64,000 nt of DNA from Halichoerus grypus (GCF_964656455.1 NC_135726.1:1064001-1128000), one strand, 5' to 3'; counted from the first letter of the stretch, positions 12,901 through 25,326 are shown. The notes: generated from the sequence alone by a model not told the origin. Translations and numbers: made by a program.

Positions 12901-15814
12901 CAGATAAAGCAGCCTCGTCCACACCTGGTGACCCTCCCTGGCCCTGGGACTGCACCTCTGTCATGGCCCGCATCTCGCTGCCCCTTCCCTGCCACGAGGA
13001 AGCGTGGGGGGCCTCCGGGCCAGACCCCCTGCAGATCAGCCCCGTGCACCCTTGGGCCGGCCGGGCCCCCAGTGTGCCCCTCAAAGACAGCCTGAACCAG
13101 CTCAACCTGCCCCCGCGGCTGCTGCTGCCCACACGGTGGCCCCCGATCCCGGGCCCCGCCGGGGACCAGGCCGCAGACAGACTGCCAGGGGGCGCGGTGC
13201 GGGCCCCTCGCGGCCCCGGCGGCTTCCAGTGCCCGCACTGCCGCAAGCCCTACCACACGCTGGCCGGGCTGGCCAGGCACCGCGAGCTGCACTGCCGGCT
13301 ACGGACGCCACGCTGCTTCCCCTGCAAACACTGCGACAAGGAGTACGGCAGCCTGGGCGCCCTCAAGATGCACATCCGCACGCACACGCTGCCCTGCCCC
13401 TGCCCCATCTGCGGCAAGGCCTTCTCCAGGCCCTGGCTGCTCCGCGGCCACATCCGCACCCACACAGGTGGGTCCGCCGGAGGGGCCCGGCGGGGCGAGG
13501 GCCAGGCCTGGCCCTTGGAAAGGGAGGGAGGGGTCTGCGTCTTGCTTTCCAAAGCCCCACAGACCAGAGGCTCAGACATCAAAAACGCCCTCTCTCCCCG
13601 TCCTGGAGGCCGGAGTCTGGAACAGGGTGTGGGTGGGGCCACGCTCCCTGCCGAGGCTCCAGGGGAGGGTCCTTCCTGCCTCCTCCAGCTCCAGGGGGCC
13701 TGGGTGTCCCTCAGCGGTGGCCGCGCCCCTCGCCCCTGCCCTGTCCTCACGGGGCCTCATTTCCATCTGTTGTAAGGACACCAGTCATATGGGACCAGGG
13801 CCCACATACCCCAGGGCGACCCCACCCTAACCCAGTCACATCTGCAGGGGCCTGTGCTCCAGGTCAGGTCACATCCACAGGCACCGGGGGTTACGACGCA
13901 GACACCTCTGTTAAGAGACACACAACTCAACCCACAACACCCGGCAAAGCACAGGACGCACCTGCCACGGCCTTCCGGAATCTGGAGCCGCAGGAGCAGG
14001 GCATGGGGCAAGGCGGGTGGCAAGCACGGGGGCCACACAGACTGTCTAAAGGGCACAGATGGTGGCTGCAACTTGACCGGGGCCCAGGGGCAAACCCATC
14101 CCCGGGAAGAGGATGCCTGAACACAGGAAGGGAGAGAAGGGCAGCTGTGGACAGACAGACGGACAGACACAGACGAGCCAAGGAAGGAGAGGGGCCCAGG
14201 AGCCTCCGCACTTGGTCTGTAAACCACCGCTGAGCTGGGCCTGAGGGCAGGGGGTAGGACCACACCTCACCCCAGGCCCACCAGGACAGGGAGAGGCAGA
14301 CACAGACAGAAGGCCAGGAATAAGACTCGCAGGGCCGAGGCCCATGGCTGCCACACACGCCTGCTGTCCCCGGAGCCTCCCTGGCCCTAAGTCACGGCTC
14401 TGTAATTAGGACTCTTCGGAGTCCCAGCCAAACGCTCGAAAGAAGGGTTTTGCAGAAGCTGTTCTCTGGGCTGAAATTCCATTCGGTTTTCCTTAGCTCC
14501 CCCCACAAAGATGTCCCTGAGCGCCCCACACACACCCTCGGGGGCTCAGCACTCTCAGTCTGGGAGCGCTGAGGGCAGGAGGCCCCGCAGGAGGCTCACC
14601 TGGCTGGGAGGACACGTGGGAGCTTTGGGCTTTGGGAGCTTTGGGCGGCAGGGATGAGATGCCCTGGGGCCGTGGGGGCTGCAGGCTGGTACCTCTCAGG
14701 ATTCTGTAGGGTGGAGGACCAGGAGTCACTCCACATGGGCAGAGGAGAACAGATGGCCCCCAATGGTCCTCTTATACTTGTTAGGGTCGTCCTGGGGGCC
14801 CAGCTCCCAACAGAAGGACTTTGTCTAAATCCCCGGTCGCCCTGATTGGAGGTGCTCCAGGGGACACAAGGTTCTTAAGCCATTCCTAAATGCCTGCTTC
14901 ATTGCAAGGGCTGGGCCTCGTTCCTCCCAGCCCGCCTTCATGGCCGACTCTGTGGGAGCCATGCTGCTTGCCACCCCTGTCCTTCCATGGGTGGGAACAG
15001 CGGCCAGAAGGCCCCCAGTGCTTCTCAGGGGCAGATGTGGGCAAAGGGCCCCAGGAGGGCTCTGGCAGAAACAGAGAAAGATCTAGCAACCGTGGTAGAT
15101 CCAGCAAAGACCCATGCTAGATCTTTCCTCTTAGAAAGGGTTTTAGGTGCTGCAGTCCTGCCCGGATGTTACATTCCATCCTATTCCCAAGCGGCTTGGA
15201 CCTCGACAGTGTTTGTGGGCCTGTTGGTCCTAGGGCTTCCTCCTGGATCAGGTGCCAAAGCCCCCACCATGCATCTCCTGAGAAGGGTGCTGAAGGAAGA
15301 TAACGCATTAGAATTGCCATGAGCATTTGGGGGAGGTGGAGGGGATTATTCATTTATTTTCTATTTAAAGATTTCATTTATTTGGGGCAGGGGAGGAGCA
15401 GAGGGAGAGGGAGAAGCTCAAGCAGACTTCCGCTGAGCACGAAGCCTGATGCGGGGCTCCTTCTCACGACCCTGAGACCGTGACCTGAGCCAAAATCCAC
15501 AGTCAGATGCTCACCAGCTGAGCCACCCAGGCACCCCGGGGCTTTTCATTTATAAATGGACCCATGAACCTGGGGCCAGCTCCTGTGACCACGCAGAGGG
15601 ACACTGATCCGGCACTCCTCTTCCTCCCCCAGGTGAGAAGCCCTACACCTGCTCTCATTGCAGCAGGGCCTTCGCCGACCGCTCCAATCTCCGGGCCCAC
15701 CTGCAAACACACTCCGACACCAAGAAGTACCAGTGCAAGAGCTGTGCCAAGACCTTCTCCCGCATGTCGCTCCTGGCACGCCACGAGGAGTCCGGCTGCT
15801 GCCCCGGCCCCTGA
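9918..15814 (+). CDS. SNAI3: SNAI3, Snail family zinc-finger transcriptional repressor
   Basis: Exons 9918-9993, 12847-13467 and 15633-15814 join in frame (GT-AG introns) into 292 residues, the length I recall for human SNAI3. The protein opens with the SNAG repressor motif [10 protein letters not shown], which in Snail proteins recruits LSD1 and other corepressors. A proline-rich middle follows, then five C2H2-type fingers from about residue 154 to the end: CPHC, CKHC, CPIC, CSHC and CKSC starts. The last intron falls inside the THTGEKPY linker between fingers three and four, and the protein ends in ESGCCPGP. The first finger closes with HRELHC, an atypical spacing that family members share. 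It should act in the nucleus, binding E-box-like CAGGTG sites. The start is fixed by the SNAG motif and a fair Kozak context (GGGACCATGC). Confidence 0.97.
11750..12190 (-). mobile_element. Old L1 3' fragment in SNAI3 intron 1
   Basis: The reverse complement resembles the end of L1 ORF2 and adjoining sequence: signatures such as CATCCTAGTGGGCGTGACAT, ATTTGCATTTCCTTGATGG and GATTTGCAAATATTTTCTCC appear in antisense. It is decayed and split by a CanSINE at 11906-12022. No open frame survives. Confidence 0.85.
11906..12022 (-). mobile_element. CanSINE nested in L1
   Basis: A long T run is followed by an antisense tRNA-like head (GAACTCACAACCCTGAGA, then GAGCCAGCCAGGCACCC). An 11-bp duplication, GCCATTTGTAT, at 11895-11905 and 12023-12033 shows insertion into the older L1 copy. 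Confidence 0.9.
13775..13945 (-). mobile_element. MLT1-type MaLR LTR fragment
   Basis: Antisense fragment in SNAI3 intron 2 with the signatures AAGGACACCAGTCATATGGG, CACCCTAACCCAGTCACATC and CACCGGGGGTTACGAC. These belong to the non-coding LTR of ancient ERVL-MaLR elements. No internal gene is present. Confidence 0.75.
15360..15540 (-). mobile_element. CanSINE in SNAI3 intron 2
   Basis: Antisense copy: TTTAAAGATTTCATTTATTT tail, then CACGACCCTGAGACCGTGAC and CAGCTGAGCCACCCAGGCAC. A short, imperfect flanking repeat (ATTCATTTAT at 15348-15357 against TTTCATTTAT near 15544) is compatible with a target duplication. It ends only about 95 bp before the last SNAI3 exon. Confidence 0.9.
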
Positions 15815-16521
15815 GGAGCACGGGCTCGGTGCAGGGAGGAGGGACAGGACGTCACCCCAGGAGCTGGTGGCTGACCCGCTCCAGGCAGCCTATGCTGCCC
15901 GGCCCCATGCTCGCCCGCTGGGTGTTTCTCCTCTCCGTCTGTAGCCGCCCGCCTCCGTCCAGAGCCAGAGAAGCCCGGTGGGCTGTTCGGGTAAGTGACC
16001 GAAGAAGGTCACCGAACCGTGAACCACAGTCCTGTGTCTGACTTGCTCTGGTTTCTGGTTCTGTTCTCCCAGGGTCGGCTACCAGCACGGACAGCTCCTG
16101 CCATTCAGCTGGCCTTTGCGGGCAGAGCGGCCTCATGGCTCACCTCCACCTGCTGCTGGTCTGGACTCTAGGCCAAGTCACGTCACGGGTGCGCGCACGC
16201 ACGCCCCCCTGCCCACCTCACCGGGCGGCCCCGGGGACAGAGCTGGGACCCCACCACAACCGCACGGCAGTGAGGAGCCTAGAGCCCTGGCTGCCGTGTC
16301 CTCTGAGGCTCCGAGTCTATGGCGGAGGCTGAGCACGGAGCTATCCTCCAGAGGCCACAGATGCCTGGGTAATTTGGGCCTCTGGCCACGGAGTAGGGGA
16401 GGCGATGGTGAGGGCATGGAGCCATGAAGTGCAGGGACAGAGAGCAGGGCTGGCGGGAGGCAGGTGGCGAGAGCACAAGCAGGTGAGCAGAGGCACCATC
16501 TTTCGGAAGAAAGAGACCAGC

Positions 16522-16527
16522 ATTAAA
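16522..16527 (+). terminator. SNAI3: Candidate SNAI3 poly(A) signal (ATTAAA)
   Basis: ATTAAA lies 708 bases after the stop codon; no AATAAA is seen earlier on this strand. A downstream GU-rich element is not obvious, so this is a candidate only. Confidence 0.45.
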
Positions 16528-17458
16528 TAGGGAGGGAGAGTAGCCACGGGGCGAGGACATGCTGGGGTGAGGGCGTGAGAGCAGAGGCCCGAGGAAGAGG
16601 CAGCCATGGGCTGCGTTGGCAGGGTGCCCAGAAGACAGTCTAGTCCTGGGTCTGCACACGTCTCTCCTGAGCCCACCACGTCACCCAGGAGCTGTGTCCA
16701 TGGCACCGTCACCTCCCTCTGCCTGCCTCTCCTGAGGCCACAGGTATCCACCAGCTGAGTGAGCAGCAGACGCTGGCACTGCCCAAGACACGCCTCCCAA
16801 ACTGACTCAGGTAACAACAGGAGACCCCTCCCCAGCCTCGGGCCCCCATGTGGCAGCCTCTTCCCACCCGAGACCTCCAGGCGGTCACCTGCTGGGCTGG
16901 TCCTCCCTCTTGCCAGCACATCTCAGCGTCTCCGGCTGGCCTGCATCTAACGGGGACTGATTGAGTTCTCGACACCCGGAGGGGACACCTGCTCCTCTCT
17001 TCAGGAGAGCTGGCCTGCTGTCAGCAACACCACTTCTGGCCCAGGCTGAGGGACAAAGTCAGGGACCTTGGTCTTGGCCCTGAATGGGGCCATAGGGCAA
17101 GCAGCAGAGGCCCCTGTCTCAGCCCCAGGCCACATGGACCTGCTAAGGAGCATTTACCAGCCCACGCCGGGCCACAAGGCCCCTGTAGATTCCTCCGGAA
17201 GCTCCTCCAGGGCTGGTTTGATGACGGCCATTGGAGGAGCCTTGGGGACACCCCAGAGGAAATGTGACCATGATCTTGGGCTTCTCTGGACCAAGGGTGA
17301 CCTTGATGAAACTGGCCACCCAGGACACCGCGGCTCCAGCATGCACCAGACTGTATCAGCAGGTGGAATGATGACACCCTCTGGGAAAGCCTCGCTCACA
17401 TTCCCAGGCCTGCACCGCTGCCTTCCCTCCGCAGGGATCAGCCATCCCTCGAGGCTTA
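16528..17458. other. SNAI3-MVD intergenic start, no feature recognised
   Basis: GC-rich unique sequence without a coherent coding exon or recognisable transposon. Confidence 0.45.
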
Positions 17459-17865
17459 GCTAATATTATCAGTTTGCTGGGGCTGCCGTGACCAAGTCCC
17501 ACACACTGGGCGGCTTGAACCACAGAAATCTACTCTCCCACAGTCTGGAGGCCAGGAGTCCCAGACCGAGGTGCCGGCACGGCTGGTTCCTTCTGGGGCC
17601 CCTCTCTCGGCTCCTACTGGCTCGCTGGCATCTTCGATGTCCTCGGCCGGTAGACCCATCTCACATCTCTGCCTCCACCTCGCTCAGCTTCTTCCTGCCT
17701 CTGGGTCTGTCTCTGTGTCCAAATTCCCCCTTTTTGTGAGGACACCAGGCATACTGGGTTAGGACCTACCTTGATGACCTCATCTTAACTTGATCAACTC
17801 CAAAGACCCTGGTTCCAAATAGGGACACATTCTGAGGTCCTGGGGGTCAGGATTTCCAACAGCTA
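17459..17865 (-). mobile_element. MLT1-type MaLR LTR, near full length
   Basis: The reverse complement has the classic MaLR LTR order: CAAATTTGGACACAGAGA-like block, TGAGGTCATCAAGGTAGGTC-like block and CCACAGAAATC/CTGGGCGGCTTG in antisense at the left. It is a solo LTR with no internal viral genes. Confidence 0.85.
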
Positions 17866-20800
17866 ATGTGAACACAGAGTTTGCCAAGACGCCTGATGGG
17901 GGGGTGGTCCCTGTGCTTGACTCCTCTGTCCTCTCAGTCCACAAAGGATCGGGGGGCAGGGGGGGTGCAGTCGATTTAACTGACAGATTTACTGGAAACA
18001 CTTCCCACTTCCCACCTGTCCATCATCTGAGCAGGGCCCTGCGCTCACAGGGCAGCCTTTCCTCCCAGCAGTCTCCCGGAGCACTGGGCTCCTCCATTGA
18101 GCGGGTCAAGCCAGCGATCGGGCCTATGTCCCACCATCTCACAGGAGGCCTTTTTGTTTTTTTTTTTTAAATAGCATCCAGATGCCTGAAGGAAGCTATA
18201 TTGTAGATTGTGTTCTATTTCTGGGCCCCGATGTCTAAATGAGGCGATGCACCTGTTGGGTATGAAGGGAGAGAATTTCGCGGCCCTAAAATAAAGTCGA
18301 ATGCTTGCCCTTCTGTGCCGGCCCATGGAAAATGCTCTTATATTTATATCTGGACTGGCAGAGGGCAGGGCAGTGGAGGCTGGCTTGGCCAAGGGTGTGA
18401 AGAAAGGCCCAAGCACCTGCCGGGGAACCAACGGAGGATGAATGGGGGAGACGGTCCACCAGGAGCGAGTTGGCTGTGGTCAGACCACAGGGAGGCCATG
18501 CCACCCCGCCTGCGCAGGGCTCGCAGCTCCCCCCTCCCCACCACCCCCACCCCCGCTGTTCCTTGTCACTTTGCCTGGTCGTCAGAGTTCACCTGGGACA
18601 CCATTTAAAAGCTGGCTTTCTGGAGGCCCCTCCCAACACCTACAGAGTGGGAATCAGGAAGGGGGTCTAGGCCTCGTTCATGTCTGTCCTGGTGAAGTGG
18701 GCGTGGCTGGTGCTTTTCTCCGGGGGCTGCTGTTTGGGCCCCTCCACCCATAGGCTTTCTTTTTCCTACCCAAATTTTACTGATCACATTTCCCCTCTTC
18801 ACCCTAAAGAAGGCCTTTGGGAGCAAGTGGAGGAGCGACCAGAGGCCCTGGGGCTGAGGAGCTGGGAGTGGTGCTATGGTTGTAGCCCGGTTATGTCTGG
18901 AGAAAAGCAGAAGCCTAAGAGATCAGTGAGGATTCTGGACAAGAGGAAAACCATGTAACGAGCCCTCCAAGGTTGGGGACCCCGTCTTTCAGCATGAGAG
19001 GTGCCCCTGGATAGCAGCATGAGGGCCATGGACAGGGTCAGCACCAGATACCCGGCCAGGAAAACCACTGTTCTCGGACTCAGATGCCAGCGCCTGGCCT
19101 CCGCGGGCTCAGGTCCTGGAAACAGGTGCGAGAGGGACACCCAGTTTCTCAGTGGCCTGGTCCCCTGCCCCGCCCCCCGTCAAGGAAACCTCTCTCCTGA
19201 AGCTGCAGACACACTAAGGTTATGCCTTCCCTTCCAAAAGCCCAGAGGGTTCCATAAATATCATTTTGGCCCAGAATATTCTGGGGAGGGTTCTCTGGAA
19301 GTTTGAAAATAGACCGCTTGTTACTATCTATATTCAGAGAACCCACTCCTGGCCTCCACTTGGTGGCTAAGTATAGCTCGCTGGCAAAGTTCAATGGAAC
19401 AAAAGTTTCCAGGCCTCTATCACTTGCGGATGGCATAACATTCCAGGGAGGGCACTGCCAGGACTCAGGGGCTCCAAGGAGCCTGGGACAGCAGGGCGCC
19501 CCCGAGCGGGGGAGTCCATGGGACTCACTGGCAATCAGGGTGTCCTGGCCCGGTGCCCAAGTGAGGTGTTCTGATCCCAGCAGAGCCAATCCCACTATAA
19601 AGCCTTGGCTTCCGCTTCTGTAAAAAAGGAACCATGCTAAACTCTATTTCACAATTCAGGGGAGTGCCAAATACATATAATAGCAAAAAAAAAAAAAAAA
19701 GACACTTAGGATGCCTCAAATAAAACCAAATTGCTAACTTTAGAGAAACCGTCCACCTTCACCTCCTCTTAGAAACTGCGTGTACTTCCCGACCACCGAG
19801 TTCTGGCTCCTGATCTCCCCTCCCAGCTGCCTGCGCTGCTAAGAGCATCCTCAGGGCCCAGCAGACACGGGCAGGGGCTCGAGTACCCAGCGGTGCCAAG
19901 GGCGGGAGGGCTGAGGGGCAGAGGTTCAGAGGTTCTGTCACGGCGGCTGGGCACATACGTCTCTGGTAGGTGCAAAAGTTCAGGGCTGCCTCCCCCCATC
20001 GTCCATCCATGCTGCAACCCCGACCCCCAGGCTGACCTGAGGGCATCCACCGCCCCCCTCCCCCCACCCCCATCTCCCGGCACCTCTGCCCCTCGGGGCC
20101 TCTCTTCTGTTTTCCTGTAAAGACCCAGCCATCAGGGGTCCTTCAGGAAGACGTGTAATCACATGGCTTACCTAGCTTAAGACGCCAGCCCCGCTTTCCC
20201 TCCCCTGGGAGCAGGCCTGGGCTCCAGACAGGGACACTGTGACCTCAGAAATGAGAGTGTGTAAGGAAGGTGGTCTTGGAGCCACAGGGGACTCTGAAAA
20301 CTGCATGTTCACCTTGGGAAGGCAAGTGTTCTGAATCGGCCAAAAGGAGGCTGGGGTTGAGGACAGCCCGAGCCCAATCCCACTGCCGGTTCCTCTGCTG
20401 AGCATGAGCTGAGGCGCGCCTGCTGTCCCGTGGCTCCAGTGACCGTGGTGGCGGCTGTCCCTGTCCCCCTCTCAGAACCCACACAAGTGGTCTGCAGGCC
20501 TCCCCCCACGGCGACTACGTGGGAGACCCCTCACCGTGGGGCGCACACGCCGATGGTGCAGAAGCAGCAGGGGCTTTAGTGCTGGCATCTCCGCACGGGC
20601 CAGCCAGCTCGCTGCCCCAGGGTCCTGGCACATCCCCACCACACACTCACGGAAATCACATGCAGCCTAAGGACATCCTGAATTGTATTCAACCTCAACC
20701 CTGGGTCCTGGTCTCGGTCATGTTCCAAGTGAAGAAATGGGAAGTGTGCACAGAGCCCCAGCCACCGGGGGAGGGCACACGCCATGGAGACGCAGGCCTG

Positions 20801-21442
20801 GGCACCTGCAGGCATCTTGTCAGAAAAGAACCAAGGGAGCCTGTCACTTCACGGAGAACGAACAGGAGTCCTTGCCCATGATAACACCTACACGTTTAAG
20901 AGAAAAATGACCATTTCGGAAGCCTTCTATCTTTTGGCAGCTTTCATGCTTAAAGACTTTTCTGATGAGAAAATGATTTTTTTAATTATAAAATGAAACG
21001 TCAACATGTGGACGTTCCGGGTAAATCAGTGAACCAGTATTTTCCCAATGACTGATGCAGATGCTCCAACATCCCGCCTGGGCCAGAGACCCCAAGGACA
21101 GGACTATTTCCATGGAATGGAGCCCGGGAGGCGTTCACTGACCAGTCAGATGCCACGTCGCAGCTCACCTGGAGGCAATGCGACCAAAGATGAGCCCCAG
21201 GTATCCGGAGGCTGCTGGGGCGTGTTTCTGTCCCCACGTCTGTGGGGGTCGGGCAGACGGGGCAGCTGGGCCGCTCCATCCAGGACACCAGACACCCAGA
21301 TTTGCAACAATGCAAAACAATGCAAAACAATTCTACTCTCCTAAAACTCTGTTTTGGAAAATCATTCTTTTTCACACAAATGTGTTACCACATGGTAGGT
21401 TTCTTACTGATGATTCTAAATGAATGTAGTTAGCAAATCTTT
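17866..21442. other. Intergenic, no gene recognised
   Basis: Mixed-composition unique sequence. A short T run (18155-18168) and A run (19685-19700) look like decayed retroelement tails without an identifiable body. Open frames here are short, lack splice context and match no family I know. Confidence 0.45.
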
Positions 21443-21456
21443 AAAACATCATTTTA

Positions 21457-21768
21457 AATGCAATATATGTTAAGAAAGAAAAAAAGAAGAAGAAGAATGT
21501 AGCAGGAGGGGAAGAATGAAGGGGGGGAAATCGGAGGGGGAGAAGAACCATGAGAGACAATGGACTCTGAAAAACAAACTGAGGGTTCTAGAGGGGAGGG
21601 GGTTGGGAGGATGGGTTAGCCTGGTGATGGGTATTGAGGAGGGCACGTTCTGCATGGAGCACTGGGTGTTATGCACAAACAATGAATCATGGAACACTAT
21701 ATCTAAAACTAATGATGTAATGTATGGGGATTAACATAACAATAAAAAAATTAAAAAAAAAAATAAAT
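21457..21768 (+). mobile_element. 5'-truncated carnivore L1 with exact target-site duplication
   Basis: Only the L1 3' UTR end is present: a GAGGGCACGTTCTGCATGG block, CACTGGGTGTTATGC, AATGAATCATGGAACACTAT and a terminal ATTAACATAACAATAAAA before the A-rich tail. It is flanked by the 14-bp direct repeat AAAACATCATTTTA at 21443-21456 and 21769-21782. The intact duplication suggests a fairly young insertion. Confidence 0.9.
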
Positions 21769-21782
21769 AAAACATCATTTTA

Positions 21783-22460
21783 GTTCCTAACATAGGTAAA
21801 TGTAGAGGAACCGCATAGACACAGCTCTCGGGTGCTGAGCCTGGAGCGGGAAAGCACTCTGAGACACAGCTGGAGAACCACGCTCCCACGTGTGGTCCTG
21901 GTGTGGGAGCAGGAACCCGTGGGGGTGCACGGACGCCGGCCGGCCGGGCGCTACAAGAGAAGCTTGCACCAGGCGCAGCGAGAGGTGTCCGCTCGGCCTC
22001 ACGGGGGATGTTAAGGGGTTATTTGGGGTAACTCAGACTATGTGTTTTCTGCTTTTACCCACTGACCCTGGAAACAATCCCTGAGGCCACGTGACTCCTC
22101 ACATACATGCAGTGAGAGACGCCCCGGTCGCTGCTCCAGGGGGGCCCCCTGCTTCCCTGGTGTGCACTTACTCACACGCACCAGGCTCTTCCTTTCTGTC
22201 CTCCCGCCACCCCCTCAGCTCAGGCCCTGCGCTCTCAGTGACGCTCCCAGTGACGGCTCCTCCTGGGCCCTGCTCCCATCTTCTACCCACACCCACCTCC
22301 CCCGTCCCCAGTGCAGCACCCCGGCAGCCTCACATTCAAGACCATGATCCGGGGCATCCTGTGGGAAGCCACCTTCTACCCTAAACCCCACTGAACAGGA
22401 GCAACTCCGCCCCACGTGCCTGGCCGGAATCTGATCGGGACAAGCGTTCAACAAACCCAA
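21783..22460. other. Intergenic, no feature recognised
   Basis: Unique sequence with no exon or repeat that I recognise. Confidence 0.4.
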
Positions 22461-22472
22461 GGAATGAAGGAA

Positions 22473-22570
22473 GGGGTGCCCGGCTGGCTCAGTCTGGCAC
22501 ACAACTCTTAATCTCAGGGTCGTGAGTTCGAGCCCCACGTTGGGCATGGAGCCTACTTAAAAAAAGAAAG
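22473..22570 (+). mobile_element. CanSINE, short type, with target-site duplication
   Basis: Sense copy: GGGGTGCCCGGCTGGCTCAG head, GTGAGTTCGAGCCCCACG B-box region, short A-rich tail. Flanked by GGAATGAAGGAA at 22461-22472 and 22571-22582. Confidence 0.93.
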
Positions 22571-23129
22571 GGAATGAAGGAACAGACAGAGAACAGGCCA
22601 AGGCTCAGTCTAAACCAGCCTTTATTTTTGTTTTCTTCAGTCCATTTCTGGGGCTAATCTCACAGTCGTGGCCTTTTCTCATCCTTGGAAAGGAAGCTGC
22701 TAGCCTCGGCACAAACGTGGGGACCATGATCAGGCCCAGGGGGCAGGCGAGCAGCCTGCTGTGCCCCCCCCCAGGCTGGCTGTGGTGCAGACACGGCAGG
22801 CGGGCGTCAGCAAGCAGGCGATGAAGGCGGTGGAGGAGACAGTCTCCACCGTGAGCGGCACCGGCAGGGAGACGCCAGCCGGCTGGCCCCACCTAACAAG
22901 GCTTCCAAGGCCGTGTGCACGCAGTGAGTGATGGTGCCTGTGAGCTCATTTCGGAGAACCGGAGGCCACGGAAGAAGCTATGCCACTCACTCACTGATTT
23001 AACCACCCGACCACTGTTTCTTCTGAAAGGTGGTGGCACGTACTTGAGCGCTTCTGGGGCCACTGCGGACTGCCATGGGCGTGACATCGGCCGGGCCCTT
23101 CCAGGCCTTTCTCCTCCACCAGAGAGGGA

Positions 23130-23212
23130 GCGCAGCCTGTCAGTGGCGGCTGGGATTTAAACCCACGCACTCTGGCTTCAGAGCCTGTGATCTCAGCTAC
23201 TAAACCATGTTG
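23130..23212 (+). mobile_element. MIR remnant
   Basis: GGCTGGGATTTAAACCCACG, then CTCTGGCTTCAGAGCCTGTG and a CTACTAAACCATG end resemble the tRNA-related 3' half of mammalian MIR. Confidence 0.7.
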
Positions 23213-24109
23213 CTGCTCAGTAAGACATTCTGAGCTTTCCTTTCTCTTGGAAATCAGAAAAAGAGTAGAGATCAGGATGCAGAGGCTGTTCTTTCAGCAG
23301 CAGGCCTGGGTGTGCGGAGATGGCTGGAGGGCGGCCGGGGACGTGCAGGAAGGGGAGCCGCCCCAGGTCCTGGAGGAAAACTGTCCTAGCTGGCAGGTCT
23401 GGGACTTGAGCATTGGAAGCGGGGCTCTCCTCACCCCTGCCCAGTGAAAGAGAAGGGGTCGTAAGCAGAGGGAGGGGGGGCTGGAAAGTCATGTAAGGAC
23501 AGCCGGATGCTCGGAATCTCACCGAGCTGACCAGGTTTTGAGAAACAGGACAGAAAGGCAAGGAAGAACAGAGAAGGGGGAGGTCAAAGAGTAGCAGCCA
23601 GGACTCAACGAGTCCAAAGGCAGATTTGGAAAGGATTTCTCCTGAGCCAGGTGTGACAATGCCACTCAGAGCTGGGCTTGGGGACCAAACAGGTAGCAGG
23701 TAACCTGCCTGGCACAGCACTGGACACCCAGCAAGTGCCTGATACTCAGCCCTCCACACTGTGTGACTCACAGCTCTGGTCCTTCTCGTTTACAATGAGA
23801 CCTTAAACTGTTCCTGCTGGAACCAAAAACCTTTCAGGGAAAGACCAGCAGCAAGATGCCAGCAGGTACAGCTCGCAGGCACCTCCCGAGACTAGCCAGA
23901 CACCTGCTCTTGCAGGTGTGCGCAGGGCTAGGTGAGAGGCCCCGGCCACCGTCTTCAGTGAAGCATACACGGACCAGCCTGCAGAACGCCCTCTTCCCGA
24001 GTACCTGGGGACTACAGTGCGTTTTAACTCTGGGATGCTGGGGCTGAGAGCCCAGACACTCACTCTCCCCCCATCCTGGGGGTTGCCGGTTCCAGACGAA
24101 GGTGTGGGC

Positions 24110-24385
24110 AGGCTAGTCCCTGCTGAGGCCTCTCTATGTGGCCTGCAGACTGGCATCTTCTCATCTTCTCCCCATGTCCTCGTGTGGTCCTCCCTCGGTG
24201 CACGTCTGTGCCTGATTTCCTCATGTCCCCGTCACTGGGATCAGGGTCCACCCTACTGACCTCACTTTAACTTAATCACCTCTTTAAAGACCCTCTCTCC
24301 AAATAGAGTCACATCTTGAGGTCCTGGGGGTCAGGATGGCAACATGTACATTTTCAGAGGGCAACTCAGCCCGAGAGCTCCCTTT
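24110..24385 (-). mobile_element. MLT1-type MaLR LTR fragment
   Basis: Antisense LTR signatures include GACCTCACTTTAACTTAATC, AAAGACCCTCTCTCCAAATA and GAGGTCCTGGGGGTCAGGAT. It is interrupted at its right end by the CanSINE that follows. Confidence 0.8.
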
Positions 24386-24402
24386 CAAAACCGTGTAATC
24401 TT

Positions 24403-24618
24403 GGGATGCCTGGATGGCTCAGTCGTTGAGCATCTGCCTTCGGCTCAGGTCACGATCTCAGGGTCCTGGGATCGAGCCCCACATCGGGCTCCCTGCTCGG
24501 CGGAGAGCCTGCTTCTCCCACTCCCACTCCCCCTGCTTGTGTTCCCTCTCTCGCTGTCTCTCTGTCAAATAAATAAATAAATAAAATCTTTAAAAAAACA
24601 CAAAAAACAAAAAACAAA
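24403..24618 (+). mobile_element. CanSINE, full length, with target-site duplication
   Basis: Sense copy with intact head (GGATGCCTGGATGGCTCAGT), CT-rich middle and (AAAT)n AATCTTTAAA tail followed by CAAAAAA repeats. Flanked by AAACCGTGTAATCTT (24388-24402) and AAACCGTGTCATCTT (24619-24633), one mismatch. Confidence 0.95.
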
Positions 24619-25109
24619 AAACCGTGTCATCTTATTTAAACAGCAGACCGCTGCCATGACCCCCAGGCGCCAGTGTGCCGCAAGCAGCCTTCCCAGGAGT
24701 CAGACTTTTGAGCTCTGAGGTTGGGGGTGTCCCAGCCCGGCTCAGGGGTAGGCAGCACAGGAGGTGGCCTAACCCGCTCAGGGGCTCCTAGCCACAACAC
24801 ACAGGACCGGATTTGAACCAGGCAGCCTCCCCCAGACCCCAGAATTCTCAGGCCCCGTTCTTGCTGGAGAGCAGCCCTGCAGGGACAGGTGGGCCTCAGG
24901 TTAGGCAAGCGCCTTGCTCTCCCCCACGTGAGGACAGGTAACTGCCAGCCTTCCCTGGAGCAGGCTTAGGAATCCACATCTCCCTGCTCCTTGTCTTCGG
25001 CACCTTCCCCTGGCTGCGCCCCCACACATGCCTCACGATGCACCTCATGCATCCCCAAGACTAACCCCAAAGCATAAATAAATAAAACACGGATTAGAAA
25101 CCTGTACAT

Positions 25110-25314
25110 ATGGGCTCCTGGGTGGCACAGTTGGTTGAGCATCTGCCTTCGGCGCAGGTCATGATCCCAGCGTCCTGGGATTGAGTCCCGCATCGGGCTC
25201 CCTGCTCAGTGGGGAGTCAGCTTCTCCCCCTGCCCTTCTCCCCTCTCATGCTCTCAATCTGTCTCTCTCTCTCAAATAAATAAAATCATAAAAAAACCAA
25301 TAAAATGAAAATAA
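25110..25314 (+). mobile_element. CanSINE, full length, with target-site duplication
   Basis: Sense copy: GGGCTCCTGGGTGGCACAGT head, GGATTGAGTCCCGCATCGGG, CT-rich region and (AAAT)n tail. Exact 12-bp duplication AAACCTGTACAT at 25098-25109 and 25315-25326. Confidence 0.95.
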
Positions 25315-25326
25315 AAACCTGTACAT

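Noticed and set aside
22605..22892. Minus-strand frame ending near a poly(A)-like AATAAA, possible processed gene copy
   Set aside because: No family resemblance in any frame, no poly(A) tract and no flanking duplication that I can assign. The evidence is too weak to call a pseudogene.
24403..24618. tRNA gene suggested by tRNA-like A and B boxes
   Set aside because: The head belongs to a CanSINE with CT-rich body, A-rich tail and target-site duplication. The same applies to the other SINE copies in the window.
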